Assembly: GCA_945890715.1 (NCBI GenBank) | Contig: CAMDCX010000015.1 | Span: forward strand, 1 to 39,077 | Reading direction: 5' to 3' | DNA: 39,077 bases | Source: PVC group bacterium | Lineage (GTDB): Bacteria > Verrucomicrobiota > Kiritimatiellia > CAIKKV01 > CAITUY01 | Part shown: one piece after another, positions 1 through 7,861 of the stretch | How positions within the stretch are numbered: the first letter of the stretch is position 1 | Layout: each line of letters opens with the position of its first letter | Made by a program: the position numbers and the translations under genes | The notes under the pieces: generated by a model | The model's input: the letters and a program-made list of their open reading frames with translations, nothing else | Told to the model about the DNA's origin: nothing | Database searches by the model: none

Positions 1-254
1 GCCCAGAAGGGCTTCGACCCCTCGTTGATTAAGCCCTCAAAGTCAGCCAGGTGTCGGTTCACCAACTCATCCTCGACCGTTTTCAGGTTCGCCACCAGTC
101 CGTCATGCTTTGTCTGGAGCGCCGAGAGGGAGTTCTGCAACTCCGTCACTACGGTCGCCGAAATCAACCCACCCATCTTCTCCAGGATGACCGCTTCCGT
201 CGCGTCCGCCGCCAACCCCAGATGATTCACCAACTTTTCAATCACTGCTTTCAT
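1..254 (-). CDS. Mu-like phage protease/scaffold (I-protein-like), partial
   Basis: Partial gene running off the left edge; 84 codons are visible from an ATG at 254, preceded by a good AGGAG ribosome site. The N-terminus (MKAVIEKLVNHLGLAADATE) and the visible end (NRHLADFEG...SKPFW) resemble the scaffold/C-terminal part of Mu-like phage protein I, the head maturation protease that also carries scaffolding sequence. The same frame is open upstream to an ATG at 440, so a longer N-terminus is possible, but those extra codons match nothing I recognise. The neighbouring portal tail on the same strand supports a Mu-like morphogenesis region. Family assignment is inferred from memory of such proteins; moderate certainty. 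Confidence 0.5.
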   Translation of the reverse strand, partial: MKAVIEKLVNHLGLAADATEAVILEKMGGLISATVVTELQNSLSALQTKHDGLVANLKTVEDELVNRHLADFEGLINEGSKPFW

Positions 255-421
255 GTTTTTATTCTCCTGGTCTGTTACCCCTCCATATAATGTCTGAAAA
301 TCAACCACCCCCTCTCTGTCCACTGTTTGAAAGGGGCACCATGCGGATTTCGGACCAAAGTTACCAACTGGGCGATCTATCGAAAATGGCAGTCTGGCGA
401 CGCCAGAAGTCATAGTACGAT

Positions 422-787
422 TCAGCGGCTTATTCGCCATGAGCGGCAATTTGCGTCAGGGGGGTAAATGCTGGATCCTGAAAAAACGACCGCCTTGACT
501 ACCCTCGACACCTCATCCGCCGCAGGCGGAGCGAACTCGAAATAGGCCAGAATCGGCTGCCCTGGGAAATATTCTCTCAGCAATGGCGTGTCGAATTGCT
601 CCTGGAATAATCCGCTCAACAATGCCGCATCGCCCCGGGCGATCTGCAGAAAGGTATCGGAGTGCGCATTGCCGGCAAGTGTTCCGGATCCTGACTCCGC
701 CAACATTGTCAAGAGACCGCCCGTGGCCGCCAGGGTAATCTGCCGGTCAATGTAATCAATGTGCTCCAGAAACGGTGGCTTATGCGA
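422..787 (-). pseudogene. Mu-like phage portal protein (DUF935/gp29-like), C-terminal remnant
   Basis: The minus frame from about 787 reads HKPPFLEHIDYIDRQITLAA, then GLLTMLAESGSGTLAGNAHS, then PLLREYFPGQPILAYFEF. This is the C-terminal region of the DUF935 (gp29-like) portal protein of Mu-like phages, which forms the DNA entry ring of the head. The N-terminal several hundred residues are missing: upstream the frame runs into a dispersed palindromic repeat. The last ~20 codons (after DEVSRVV) look unrelated to the family, so the 3' end is damaged too. The gpF-like gene expected between portal and protease is absent. I read this as a decayed prophage fragment; no start codon or ribosome site supports expression. 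Confidence 0.6.
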
Positions 788-835
788 AGATGCTCCTGAG
801 TTAGCCTCCCGCCTCCATCTTCTTTCCTTTCCCTA

Positions 836-874
836 CTCCCTCTCCCTGGGAGGGGAGAGGGCTGGGGTGAGGGT
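836..874. repeat. Dispersed palindromic repeat (CCCTCTCC...GGAGAGGG)
   Basis: A GC-rich palindrome with 8-bp arms CCCTCTCC (838-845) and GGAGAGGG (854-861), followed by GCTGGGGTGAGGG. Sequences of this kind occur as scattered intergenic repeats in many bacterial genomes (general knowledge). It lies exactly between two broken genes on opposite strands, so it marks a rearrangement or insertion scar. Confidence 0.55.
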
Positions 875-888
875 TGATTCCATTCCCT

Positions 889-920
889 CAACAACCCAAC
901 AACCTAACAACCCAACAACC
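889..920. repeat. Short tandem repeat, AACAACC(C/T) units
   Basis: Four near-identical 8-bp units of the form AACAACCC/AACAACCT run through this stretch, immediately upstream of the methyltransferase tail. The unit length is not a multiple of three, and the tract is probably non-coding. It may vary in copy number by replication slippage. Confidence 0.6.
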
Positions 921-930
921 GCGCCGCAGG

Positions 931-1241
931 CGCCCTACCACGCTATCCTCTCCGTCGCCACACTCATGCACATCCCGGACCAGGAACTCTTCGAATGCGC
1001 CACCCAGATTCGCGACCTGCTGGCTGATGACGGGATACTGGTCCTCCAGCTGTCTTTGCACCGGACTGGCCTCAGCAATGACCGAGATGATACCGGCCGC
1101 CTCTACAACGAGAGGCCGCCCGAGGAAGTCCAACTCCTGTTCGAGCGATTAGGCTTTCGGCTGGTCGCCCGGGCGGATGTTCCCGATTTCCTGAACCGTG
1201 ATATCCGGTGGTACACGCTTATTCTGCAACGAGGATTCTAA
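931..1241 (+). pseudogene. Class I SAM methyltransferase, C-terminal fragment
   Basis: From about 931 the frame reads YHAILSVATLMHIPDQELFE, then RDLLADDGILVLQLSL, then LLFERLGFRLVARADVPD and RWYTLIL. This is the second half of a class I SAM-dependent methyltransferase: post-motif-II strand and helix, the motif around DDGILVL, and the C-terminal strands. The SAM-binding glycine-rich N-terminal half is absent. The frame stays open further upstream, but only through the GC-rich palindrome and the AACAACC tandem repeat, so the apparent N-terminus is not a real protein. It is a 5'-truncated remnant. Substrate cannot be judged. Confidence 0.55.
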
Positions 1242-1261
1242 TTGCCTATCCTTTGTCGACC

Positions 1262-1789
1262 TCAGTTTGCGTGGAAACCGATCTGTTTGTGGGGAATTGA
1301 TGGCGGTGACATAAGCTGGCGGATCGCGTCGAAGAGTGATCGGATGGCTTTGTCATGGCCTTCCACGCTACGCTCCAGTTCTGCAAGTTTTCGGGTCATG
1401 GCTTCGTTAGCGCTCAACAGTCGGCGAAGGCTGACAAATGCGCGCATGATGGCGACGTTGACCTGGATAGCATGCCCGCTGTGCAAGACTCCTGACAGCA
1501 TGGCAACGCCTTGCTCGGTGAAGGCAAAGGGAAGAGACCGGCGGCGTCCACCATGCTTTGCGCTTGAAATGCCAGAATGGCACATCAAGATTTCAGATTC
1601 ATTTCCGGTCAATTGGAACATGAAGTCCGGGGGGAAGCGCGCAATGTTCCGTTTGACAGCACGATTGAGAGCCCCGGTCGTGACTCCGTAGAGTGTAGCG
1701 AGGTCGGCATCCAGCATAACCTTTTCACCACGCACCAGGTGGATCATGTTTTGAACTTGCTCCATGGGTAACTGGCTTTTCCTGCTCAT
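1262..1789 (-). CDS. ORF6N domain-containing DNA-binding protein
   Basis: A 175-residue protein from ATG 1789, with a weak purine-rich site (GAAGAAAG) upstream. Residues about 10-95 match the ORF6N domain: VQNMIHLVRGEKVMLDADLA, then LYGVTTGALNRAVKRNIARF, FMFQLT, and FAFTEQGVAMLSGVL. This DNA-binding module is shared by phage antirepressor-like proteins and chromosomal islands. The C-terminal third (AMTRKLAELERSVEGHDKAI) is a predicted coiled coil, common in this family. Its place beside prophage debris fits a phage or island origin. The frame is open 75 codons further upstream, but that extension shows no family features. The role is probably transcriptional regulation; the target is unknown. 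Confidence 0.75.
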   Translation of the reverse strand: MSRKSQLPMEQVQNMIHLVRGEKVMLDADLATLYGVTTGALNRAVKRNIARFPPDFMFQLTGNESEILMCHSGISSAKHGGRRRSLPFAFTEQGVAMLSGVLHSGHAIQVNVAIMRAFVSLRRLLSANEAMTRKLAELERSVEGHDKAIRSLFDAIRQLMSPPSIPHKQIGFHAN

Positions 1790-2058
1790 GAGTGTGCGCT
1801 TTCTTCGATTCGGCCTGTCGCATTTGTCCTGTAAATTGCTCCCTATTAGCAGGATGCGGCAAACGTGCATAGGGTATCCGTCCCTCGAAGCAAGTGGGAG
1901 GCAGGCATTGGTGACGGCCTGTCCATTCCCCGGGCGGATGTGGCTCCAAGTGGGGCGGGGGGTGGGTACTGAGGCGATATATTGCCTGTCCCTAAGCGCC
2001 CAATGATTGCGCAAGAATGCCGATAGAATATTGCAGCATCCTCTGGTAGCCTGGCGAA

Positions 2059-4032
2059 ATGAAGAGAGCCTATTATTCGGATACGATCCCCGCCTTTCTG
2101 GAAACAGAGCCTCGCTCTATCCAAGGGGACTTGAGCACAAATTCAGAGGGGGCCGTTGAACAGGCACAAATAGGCGCGTGGGCAGTACAAATTCACCTTC
2201 TGCAATCTGTGCTGCAGGGAATCCCTGGGAAAATATACTTTGAGTATTCCATTCCCAGAATGGGTAGGCGAATCGATGTGGTGCTTGTTATCGGTGCCGT
2301 TATTTTTGTCGTCGAATTTAAAGTGGGGTCGTACACCTTTACGCCATACGCTGCCGACCAAGTTTGGGATTATGCTTTAGATCTGAAGAATTTTCATTCA
2401 ACAAGTCACAATGTGACCATAGCCCCTGTACTCATTGCCTCGGAGGCGGAGGCCGGGAACTATCAGATCATTACAACGCCTCAAAACGACAAGTTGCTAT
2501 ATCCGATTAGGGTCAACGCCGAACAATTAAAGGATGCCATTGATCGAGTTTTGGAATTTGTTGACGAAGCCCCGATCAATCCTGTGTCATGGGAGCAAGG
2601 GGGGTATAATCCCACGCCCACAATTATTGAGGCAGCCCTTGCCCTCTATCGCGGGCATTCAGTTAAAGAGATTTCGCGCAGTGATGCTGGTGCGAAGAAT
2701 CTCCACGAAACGACAGTAGCCGTTTCCGATGTGATTGCCTCAGCTCGGGAATCATCTCACAAAGCGATCTGTTTTGTAACCGGTGTCCCTGGCGCAGGAA
2801 AAACGCTGGTTGGACTTAACATCGCTACGAAGCATTTGCATAAAGATAAAGATTCTTTAAGTGTTTTTCTGTCTGGGAATGGCCCGCTGGTGATGATCTT
2901 GCAGGAGGCTTTAGCCAGGGATCTCGTTGCGCGCAAGAAGCTTAAGGGTGAACGAATCAGTAAAAAGCAGGCACTGAGTGAGGTAAAGGCTTTCGTGCAA
3001 AATGTGCATCATTACCGCGATGATGCTTTGATAGATGATCGCCCTCCAGCAGACCATGTTGCGTTATTCGATGAAGCGCAGAGAGCGTGGAATTTAGTTC
3101 AAACCGCCAATTTTATGGCGCGCAAAAAGAGCCGCCCTGATTTCAAGATGTCGGAACCGGAGTTCCTTATCTCATGCTTGGATCGGCATCCCGATTGGGG
3201 TGTCATTGTTTGCCTTGTGGGTGGTGGACAAGAGATAAATACAGGTGAAGCGGGTATTGGGGAGTGGATTGACGCTCTCAATCGTTCATTTCCAAAGTGG
3301 CACATTCACATCTCGTCCAGACTCACAGATAGTGAATATGAGGCCGGGGCCGTGTTAGAGCGCATTGCTAATCGGGCCAATGTTGTTTTTCGAGATGACT
3401 TACATCTCGCCGTATCCATGAGATCATTCCGGGCAGAAGATGTCTCCTTGCTGATCAAGCAACTTCTGGATTTGGAGACGGAGAAAGCTAGTGGAACATT
3501 AGGTAAGCTCAGTCATAAGTATCCTATTGTGATTACGCGTGACGTTGCCAAGGCCAAGCAATGGTTGAAGGCAAAAGCTCGAGGGTCAGAGCGTTACGGC
3601 ATGGTTGTGTCTTCGCAGGCTGAGCGGCTGAAGCCACATGCCATTGACGTCAAAAGCCCAATGGACCCCATCCATTGGTTCCTTGATGGGAAGGAAGATG
3701 TCAGGTCCTCTTATTATTTGGAGGATGTGGCTACGGAATTCAGCATTCAGGGATTGGAACTAGATTGGGCCTGTGTCACATGGGATGCGGATTTTCGATA
3801 TGCAAAGGACGGATGGGTGCATCGCTCATTTTGCGGTTCAAAATGGCAGAAGATCAGCAAGCCTGAGCGGCAGACCTATCTCAAAAACGCTTACCGTGTT
3901 CTTTTAACTAGGGCGCGTCAGGGCATGGTGATTGTGGTGCCAGAGGGGAGTCCAGATGATCCAACACGAGATTCCGGTTTCTATGATCCAACTTATGCAT
4001 ATCTGAAGGCCATCGGGTTCGAAATAATTTAG
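2059..4032 (+). CDS. DUF2075 nuclease/NTPase (PD-(D/E)xK-like N-terminus plus P-loop helicase-like domain)
   Basis: A 657-residue protein. Residues about 58-90 carry a PD-(D/E)xK-like pattern: E62, D73 in RRIDVVLV and E86-F-K88. Residues 242-249 are a Walker A loop (GVPGAGKT) and FDEAQRAW near 339 is a Walker B/DEAQ-like box. The C-terminus has [15 protein letters not shown] and [19 protein letters not shown], typical of the superfamily-1-like motor core of DUF2075 proteins. Such proteins are often found in defence or mobile islands, as here between ORF6N and Fic genes. The ribosome site before ATG 2059 is poor. Base composition is less GC-rich than the housekeeping genes, consistent with transfer. 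Exact activity and substrate are not known; nuclease activity is inferred from the motif only. Confidence 0.75.
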   Translation: MKRAYYSDTIPAFLETEPRSIQGDLSTNSEGAVEQAQIGAWAVQIHLLQSVLQGIPGKIYFEYSIPRMGRRIDVVLVIGAVIFVVEFKVGSYTFTPYAADQVWDYALDLKNFHSTSHNVTIAPVLIASEAEAGNYQIITTPQNDKLLYPIRVNAEQLKDAIDRVLEFVDEAPINPVSWEQGGYNPTPTIIEAALALYRGHSVKEISRSDAGAKNLHETTVAVSDVIASARESSHKAICFVTGVPGAGKTLVGLNIATKHLHKDKDSLSVFLSGNGPLVMILQEALARDLVARKKLKGERISKKQALSEVKAFVQNVHHYRDDALIDDRPPADHVALFDEAQRAWNLVQTANFMARKKSRPDFKMSEPEFLISCLDRHPDWGVIVCLVGGGQEINTGEAGIGEWIDALNRSFPKWHIHISSRLTDSEYEAGAVLERIANRANVVFRDDLHLAVSMRSFRAEDVSLLIKQLLDLETEKASGTLGKLSHKYPIVITRDVAKAKQWLKAKARGSERYGMVVSSQAERLKPHAIDVKSPMDPIHWFLDGKEDVRSSYYLEDVATEFSIQGLELDWACVTWDADFRYAKDGWVHRSFCGSKWQKISKPERQTYLKNAYRVLLTRARQGMVIVVPEGSPDDPTRDSGFYDPTYAYLKAIGFEII

Positions 4033-4040
4033 AGGACGAG

Positions 4041-4071
4041 TTGACATAGTCTAGCGTGGGGTGTTTTTTTA
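4041..4071 (+). promoter_or_regulatory. Possible promoter for the small exported protein
   Basis: A perfect -35 hexamer TTGACA (4041-4046) is followed after 17-20 bp by a T-rich stretch ending TTTTTA, a poor -10. It is the only promoter-like sequence in the 54-bp gap after the DUF2075 gene, so the downstream gene may be transcribed separately. Weak support. Confidence 0.25.
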
Positions 4072-4086
4072 TTTCGCAAAAAAAGG

Positions 4087-4509
4087 ATGCGAGGCGTGAA
4101 TACTATATTGATCACCACGGTGCTAAGTTTTGCAATCTCAAGTTCGGTAATGGCTGGGAATACCTATCGTTCATTAACGAGCGATTCACCTTCTGCTAAT
4201 ACTGCAAAATCCATAAAGAAGATGACGGAGCAACCGTGGTTTCCTGAAGCACTCTCAGTGGTAATTTCCAACAGGACGGTTAGTTATGTCTCGCATGTTC
4301 CGACCTACAAATATGATCGGGAGCGCTGCGTTTTGACCAAGTTGACCTCCGGGACCTTGTTAACGTTTCGTGATCCAAAATTTAAGGAAGTGAAGTTTAA
4401 GGTATCATCTGTAAATACGAACATGGTGACGCTTGAGATATTGGGGACTTTGAAACAAAAGAAGATACCGCTAGATATTGTCGAGAACCTAACGCCCGCT
4501 GCGCAGTAA
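4087..4509 (+). CDS. Small exported protein of unknown function
   Basis: 140 residues with a signal peptide: a short basic start, a hydrophobic core (ILITTVLSFAISSSVMA) and a likely signal-peptidase cut after VMA-G. The mature part has no cysteines apart from one in ERCVLTKL and no domain I recognise; the region FRDPKFKEVKFKVSSV suggests a small beta-rich fold. Start choice is open: ATG 4087 sits directly against its AAAAGG, while a GTG at 4096 has the same GGA at a better 8-nt distance. It lies between the DUF2075 gene and the convergent Fic gene, ending 8 bp before the latter. No function assigned. Confidence 0.6.
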   Translation: MRGVNTILITTVLSFAISSSVMAGNTYRSLTSDSPSANTAKSIKKMTEQPWFPEALSVVISNRTVSYVSHVPTYKYDRERCVLTKLTSGTLLTFRDPKFKEVKFKVSSVNTNMVTLEILGTLKQKKIPLDIVENLTPAAQ

Positions 4510-4517
4510 TAGGGCGG

Positions 4518-5540
4518 CTAGGGACTCTCCCCGTTATCGCGTACAGTGAAATAACCGCCATTCTTTGGGGCGCCCTTGAATGTGATGAGGCCGTTGTCGG
4601 ATATGGCCTTCAGGTGACGTTGGATCGTGCGCAGGCTGACGGCCAGTCTCGATGACAGCGTGGGAGCATTGATCCCCGGCGTTGTCCGGATGGCCTCCAG
4701 AATGCGGTTGCGGAGCTGGTTTACCCCGCCACGGTCAGTCCCGTTTACACCGCCAGTCGGCGACTTTACACCGCCACCCGATGCCGGGGATGTCTCGCCA
4801 AGGAGGCGGAGCAGTTCCCGTTGCGTCTCAATGACCCGGTTAAGGATGAACCGGACAAACGGTTCTGTGGTGTCATGCCCCTGTTCCAGATTGGCGATGT
4901 ATTCACTCCTCAGGATGGGGGAGATGATGGAGATCTGGTAACCGGCGCGCATCAGGGCAAGGTTCATTAAGAGGCGGGCAACCCGGCCGTTCCCATCAAC
5001 AAAGGGGTGGATGAAAACGAATTTCAGGTGTACGAGCGCTGCGAACTCGACGGGGTGCATCCGGCCCTCATGCTTGTTGAACCAGGCCACGAAATCTAGC
5101 ATCAGGATGGGGACCTTGGCTGGAACCGGAAGTGGGTGACTGCTCCCGCTGATGAAGACCCGGACGGAGCGGTAGTGGCCGGCATGCGGTTTGTCAATAT
5201 CCGTGTAGAACAGTTCATGCAGTTTCAGGATGTCGGCCTCCCGCAACGGCCTGTCCTGCGTCAACTCGTAGAGGAAATCATAGGCGCGAGCGTGCCCGGT
5301 GGCCTCGTGGATATCGCGCAGTGGTTTGCCGCCGATGGTCAGGCCATCCTCGATGACAACCTTGGTCTCGGATTCCGTGAGGCTGTTTCCTTCCAGGGCA
5401 TTGCTGGAGTAGGTCAGGCCGATTCGATAATAGTCCCTTAAGGACTTTGCGGTTTCCGGTGGTAGTGGCCGAAACGTATCGAGCCGTGCCTTGTTTGCCT
5501 CGCATTCCTCGAAACTGATCTCGTCCCTGCGGGTACACAC
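4518..5540 (-). CDS. Fic family protein, class II, with C-terminal winged helix
   Basis: 340 residues. The Fic core motif HPFVDGNGRVAR (H178) is complete, so AMP-transfer (AMPylation) to a target protein hydroxyl is expected. Near the N-terminus S46-NAL-E50-G51-N52 fits the (S/T)xxxE(G/N) inhibitory helix, placing it in the self-inhibited class II Fic group. Residues about 275-335 form a helix-turn-helix/winged-helix (LSSRLAVSLRTIQRHLKAIS), common in Fic proteins that also bind DNA. The linker GGGVKSPTGGVNGTDRGG is low-complexity. The only start in frame is GTG 5540, with no clear ribosome site; the upstream frame is closed by a stop. The target is unknown. Confidence 0.85.
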   Translation of the reverse strand: MCTRRDEISFEECEANKARLDTFRPLPPETAKSLRDYYRIGLTYSSNALEGNSLTESETKVVIEDGLTIGGKPLRDIHEATGHARAYDFLYELTQDRPLREADILKLHELFYTDIDKPHAGHYRSVRVFISGSSHPLPVPAKVPILMLDFVAWFNKHEGRMHPVEFAALVHLKFVFIHPFVDGNGRVARLLMNLALMRAGYQISIISPILRSEYIANLEQGHDTTEPFVRFILNRVIETQRELLRLLGETSPASGGGVKSPTGGVNGTDRGGVNQLRNRILEAIRTTPGINAPTLSSRLAVSLRTIQRHLKAISDNGLITFKGAPKNGGYFTVRDNGESP

Positions 5541-5766
5541 GGGGACAGGTAATCTGCGCGGTCTGGTCCATGGTCATGAGGGCCGTTCCCGCCACTGCTT
5601 GACATTCATTATCATCAATATTATGAGATGTGTGCATGAGTGTTCCTGTTTAAATGGGTGATGTCGCAAGAGCGGTTGGGGTGCATTGTTCCACCGTGGC
5701 GCTCAGGGTCACCCATCAAAGAACATTTGGCCGTTACCACATCCCTGAGGCCGTCTTCGCTTCGAG

Positions 5767-5888
5767 TTATTTTTGAACCTCTGGTGGCATCCCGCTGACA
5801 AGAAGTCCAAGCCGGTCTCTTGTTCGATCTCATGGACACTCGTCAGGAACTGGCTGTCCCCGTTATTGCCTTGTGCCCCTCCAGCCAT
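5767..5888 (-). pseudogene. DNA/RNA non-specific endonuclease (NUC1-like), C-terminal remnant
   Basis: On the minus strand a short frame reads QFLTSVHEIEQETGLDFLSA and, after a one-base shift near 5790, MPPEVQK followed by a stop. The pattern S-V-x-E-I-E-x-x-T-G-x-D-F is the usual C-terminal signature of the DNA/RNA non-specific endonuclease (NUC) family. The catalytic DRGH part is absent: a TAA lies just upstream of this piece. So this is a degenerate tail, about 40 codons, with a frameshift. Call is from motif memory; moderate certainty. The rest of the 5541-5890 gap shows nothing else I recognise. Confidence 0.45.
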
Positions 5889-5891
5889 TTA

Positions 5892-5919
5892 TTGTTTATT
5901 TCCAGAAAGTTCCTATAGT
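5892..5919 (+). promoter_or_regulatory. Sigma-70-like promoter for the PurF-like gene
   Basis: TTGTTT (5892-5897), a 16-bp spacer, then TATAGT (5914-5919). The predicted start of transcription is about 50 bp ahead of the ATG at 5975. The promoter overlaps the end of the NUC remnant on the other strand. Confidence 0.45.
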
Positions 5920-5974
5920 CTGCGCGTGTAGTTTCAAACAGGCTCGGTCGCGCGAGCATGGGGAGGACATAATC

Positions 5975-7375
5975 ATGGGCGGCTTCTTTGGTGTGGTGTC
6001 TAAGGCGGATTGCGTCAACGACTTGTTCTACGGGACTGATTATCACTCCCATCTCGGGACCCGGCGGGGCGGGCTGGCAAGCCTGGATGACGGCGGCATC
6101 GTGCGGTTCATCCACGACATCACCAATGCCCAGTTCCGGTCCAAGTTCGAGAGCGACATCGGGCGCATGAAGGGGAATTCCGGCATCGGGGTGATCAGCG
6201 ACACGGAGGACCAGCCCCTCATCATCGGATCCCACCTGGGGGATTACGCCATCGTCACGGTCGGCGTGATCAAGAACATGGACGAGCTGATTCGCCGCGC
6301 CTATGCCAAGCGCTCCACCCATTTCTGCGAGATGAGCGGGATCGGGGTCAACGCCACCGAGCTGGTCGCCACCCTCATCAACCAGGAAGCCACCCTGGAG
6401 GCCGGTATCCAGGCTGCCCAGAGCGTCATCGAGGGATCCTGTTCCATCCTGCTGCTCACGCGCCAAGGCATCTATGCCGCCCGTGACCGGTTCGGCCGGA
6501 CCCCGGTCATCCTGGGCCGCAAGGACGGGGCGTGGGCGGTCACCATGGAAACCTGCGCCTTCCCGAACGTCGGCTTCGAGGTGGAGCGGGATCTCGGCCC
6601 GGGCGAGGTTGTGCGCATCACCGCCGACGGCGTGGAGTCGCTGGTCAAGCCACAGTCCACAATGCGGATTTGTGCCTTCCTCTACGTGTATTTCGGGTTC
6701 CCCGCCTCCTGCTATGAAGGCATCAACGTCGAGGATTGCCGCTACCGTTGCGGCCAGGCCTTGGCGAAGCGGGACACGGTGAAGCCGGACCTGGTGGCCG
6801 GTGTTCCTGATTCGGGAACCGGCCATGCGCTCGGCTACTCCCACGAGTCGCGCATCCCCTACAAGCGCCCCTTTGCCAAGTACACGCCCACCTGGCCCCG
6901 CAGTTTCATGCCCGCCGACCAGACCCAGCGCGCCCTGGTCGCCCGCATGAAACTTATTCCCATCGGCGCGCTTATCAAGGGGAACAGCCTGCTCTTCTGC
7001 GATGACTCCATCGTGCGGGGGACGCAGCTCAAGGACACGGTGCGCCATTTGTTCAGCGCCGGGGCGCGGGAGGTCCATATGCGGCCGGCCTGTCCGCCGC
7101 TGCTCTTTCCCTGCAAGTACCTGAACTTCTCGCGGTCGCGCACCGAGCTGGACCTGGCGGGCCGCCGGGCCGTGCAGCAGCTGGAGGGTGATCACTCCAA
7201 AAACCTCGAGCTCTACAAGAATCCCGATACGCCGCAACATGCCGCCATGGTCGAGGTCATCCGCAAGGAACTGGGGCTCACCACGCTTTCCTTCCAGCGG
7301 CTCGATGACCTTCTTGAAGCCATAGGTCTGCCGCGCGACAAGATCTGCACCCACTGCTGGTCAGGCGAGGAATAA
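5975..7375 (+). CDS. PurF-like amidophosphoribosyltransferase homologue lacking the Cys1 nucleophile
   Basis: 466 residues from ATG 5975 with a strong GGGAGG site. The N-terminal half is an Ntn glutaminase fold (GTDYHSHLGTRRGG, GNSGIGVISD, ARDRFGRTPV), and the C-terminal half a type I phosphoribosyltransferase with the PRPP loop LLFCDDSIVRGTQL near residue 345. Canonical PurF starts Met-Cys-Gly-Ile, the Cys becoming the catalytic N-terminal nucleophile after Met removal; here the start is MGGFFGVV, so no Cys follows Met. A divergent PurF-like group with the same MGGFFG start is known to me from Bacteroidetes. The PRPP site looks intact, so phosphoribosylamine synthesis from free ammonia, or another PRPP reaction, is possible. 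The C-terminus ends in ICTHCW, a CxxC. No purine genes are adjacent. Confidence 0.8.
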   Translation: MGGFFGVVSKADCVNDLFYGTDYHSHLGTRRGGLASLDDGGIVRFIHDITNAQFRSKFESDIGRMKGNSGIGVISDTEDQPLIIGSHLGDYAIVTVGVIKNMDELIRRAYAKRSTHFCEMSGIGVNATELVATLINQEATLEAGIQAAQSVIEGSCSILLLTRQGIYAARDRFGRTPVILGRKDGAWAVTMETCAFPNVGFEVERDLGPGEVVRITADGVESLVKPQSTMRICAFLYVYFGFPASCYEGINVEDCRYRCGQALAKRDTVKPDLVAGVPDSGTGHALGYSHESRIPYKRPFAKYTPTWPRSFMPADQTQRALVARMKLIPIGALIKGNSLLFCDDSIVRGTQLKDTVRHLFSAGAREVHMRPACPPLLFPCKYLNFSRSRTELDLAGRRAVQQLEGDHSKNLELYKNPDTPQHAAMVEVIRKELGLTTLSFQRLDDLLEAIGLPRDKICTHCWSGEE

Positions 7376-7429
7376 GCCGGAGGAGGGGGCGTGGGGAGGG
7401 GGCGTGGTCTATAGTGTGTGGCAGAGTGC

Positions 7430-7446
7430 GCCAAGCAAAGCTTGGC
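7430..7446. repeat. Perfect short hairpin (GCCAAGC-AAA-GCTTGGC)
   Basis: 7-bp arms with a 3-nt loop in the 237-bp gap after the PurF-like gene. No T-run follows, so it is not a standard intrinsic terminator; it may be a dispersed repeat unit or a 3'-end stabiliser. The rest of the gap holds GGGGCGTGG direct repeats and no gene I can support. Confidence 0.4.
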
Positions 7447-7612
7447 AGAACTGCGCGCCTTCCCGCCTCGCACCACCATCGCTGAAAACATGTAGTAATT
7501 TTAACGGAAAACAAACATTTTCTTTGCGTTGCCCTGACATCCTTTTTGCCTGTTTGGAGTATCCTATTCTCATGAAGGGGAAGAGATATTCATACGAGGA
7601 GAGGAGGGTGTC

Positions 7613-7861
7613 ATGAATGGTTGTCTTTGTACTGCGGCATATATCGGGGCGGAGCGAGTGTGTCTCCGGGCGGCAATTGCGGAGAATCGGTACGCCCTCA
7701 GTGAGCTGAATGGGCACGATGTGGATGATCGGACGGCTACCCAGGACTTCATTGATCATCTTGTGGATGCCTTTAGTCGTCAATTTAACCTGAATTATTG
7801 CCGGGCCTGCCCGTTTGCGGAGCGATGTCATGTCCGGAGAAGGGAAAGAGATAAGGGATAG
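7613..7861 (+). CDS. Small cysteine-motif protein of unknown function
   Basis: 82 residues from ATG 7613 with a clear GAGGAG-type ribosome site, which supports real translation. Residues 63-72 carry CRACPFAERC, a CxxCx5C pattern that could bind zinc or an iron-sulfur cluster; further cysteines sit at 4, 6 and 17. The C-terminus is basic (RRRERDKG). The middle part (DRTATQDFIDHLVDAFSRQF) is probably helical. Not recognised as any named family. It stands alone, with about 240 bp of non-coding sequence on each side. Confidence 0.6.
   Translation: MNGCLCTAAYIGAERVCLRAAIAENRYALSELNGHDVDDRTATQDFIDHLVDAFSRQFNLNYCRACPFAERCHVRRRERDKG

Noticed and set aside
269-285. TATA-rich stretch ahead of the phage protease frame considered as a promoter
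   Set aside because: TTGATT and TTATAT are only 8 bp apart; no valid spacing was found.
5621-5839. A 72-codon minus-strand ORF upstream of the Fic gene
   Set aside because: No motif or ribosome site; the NUC tail in another frame of the same strand explains part of the stretch better.
5843-7354. A 503-codon open frame on the minus strand opposite the PurF-like gene
   Set aside because: It mirrors the GC-rich third-position pattern of the plus-strand gene; the translation is Gly/His/Asp-rich with no motifs, while the plus strand encodes a clear family.
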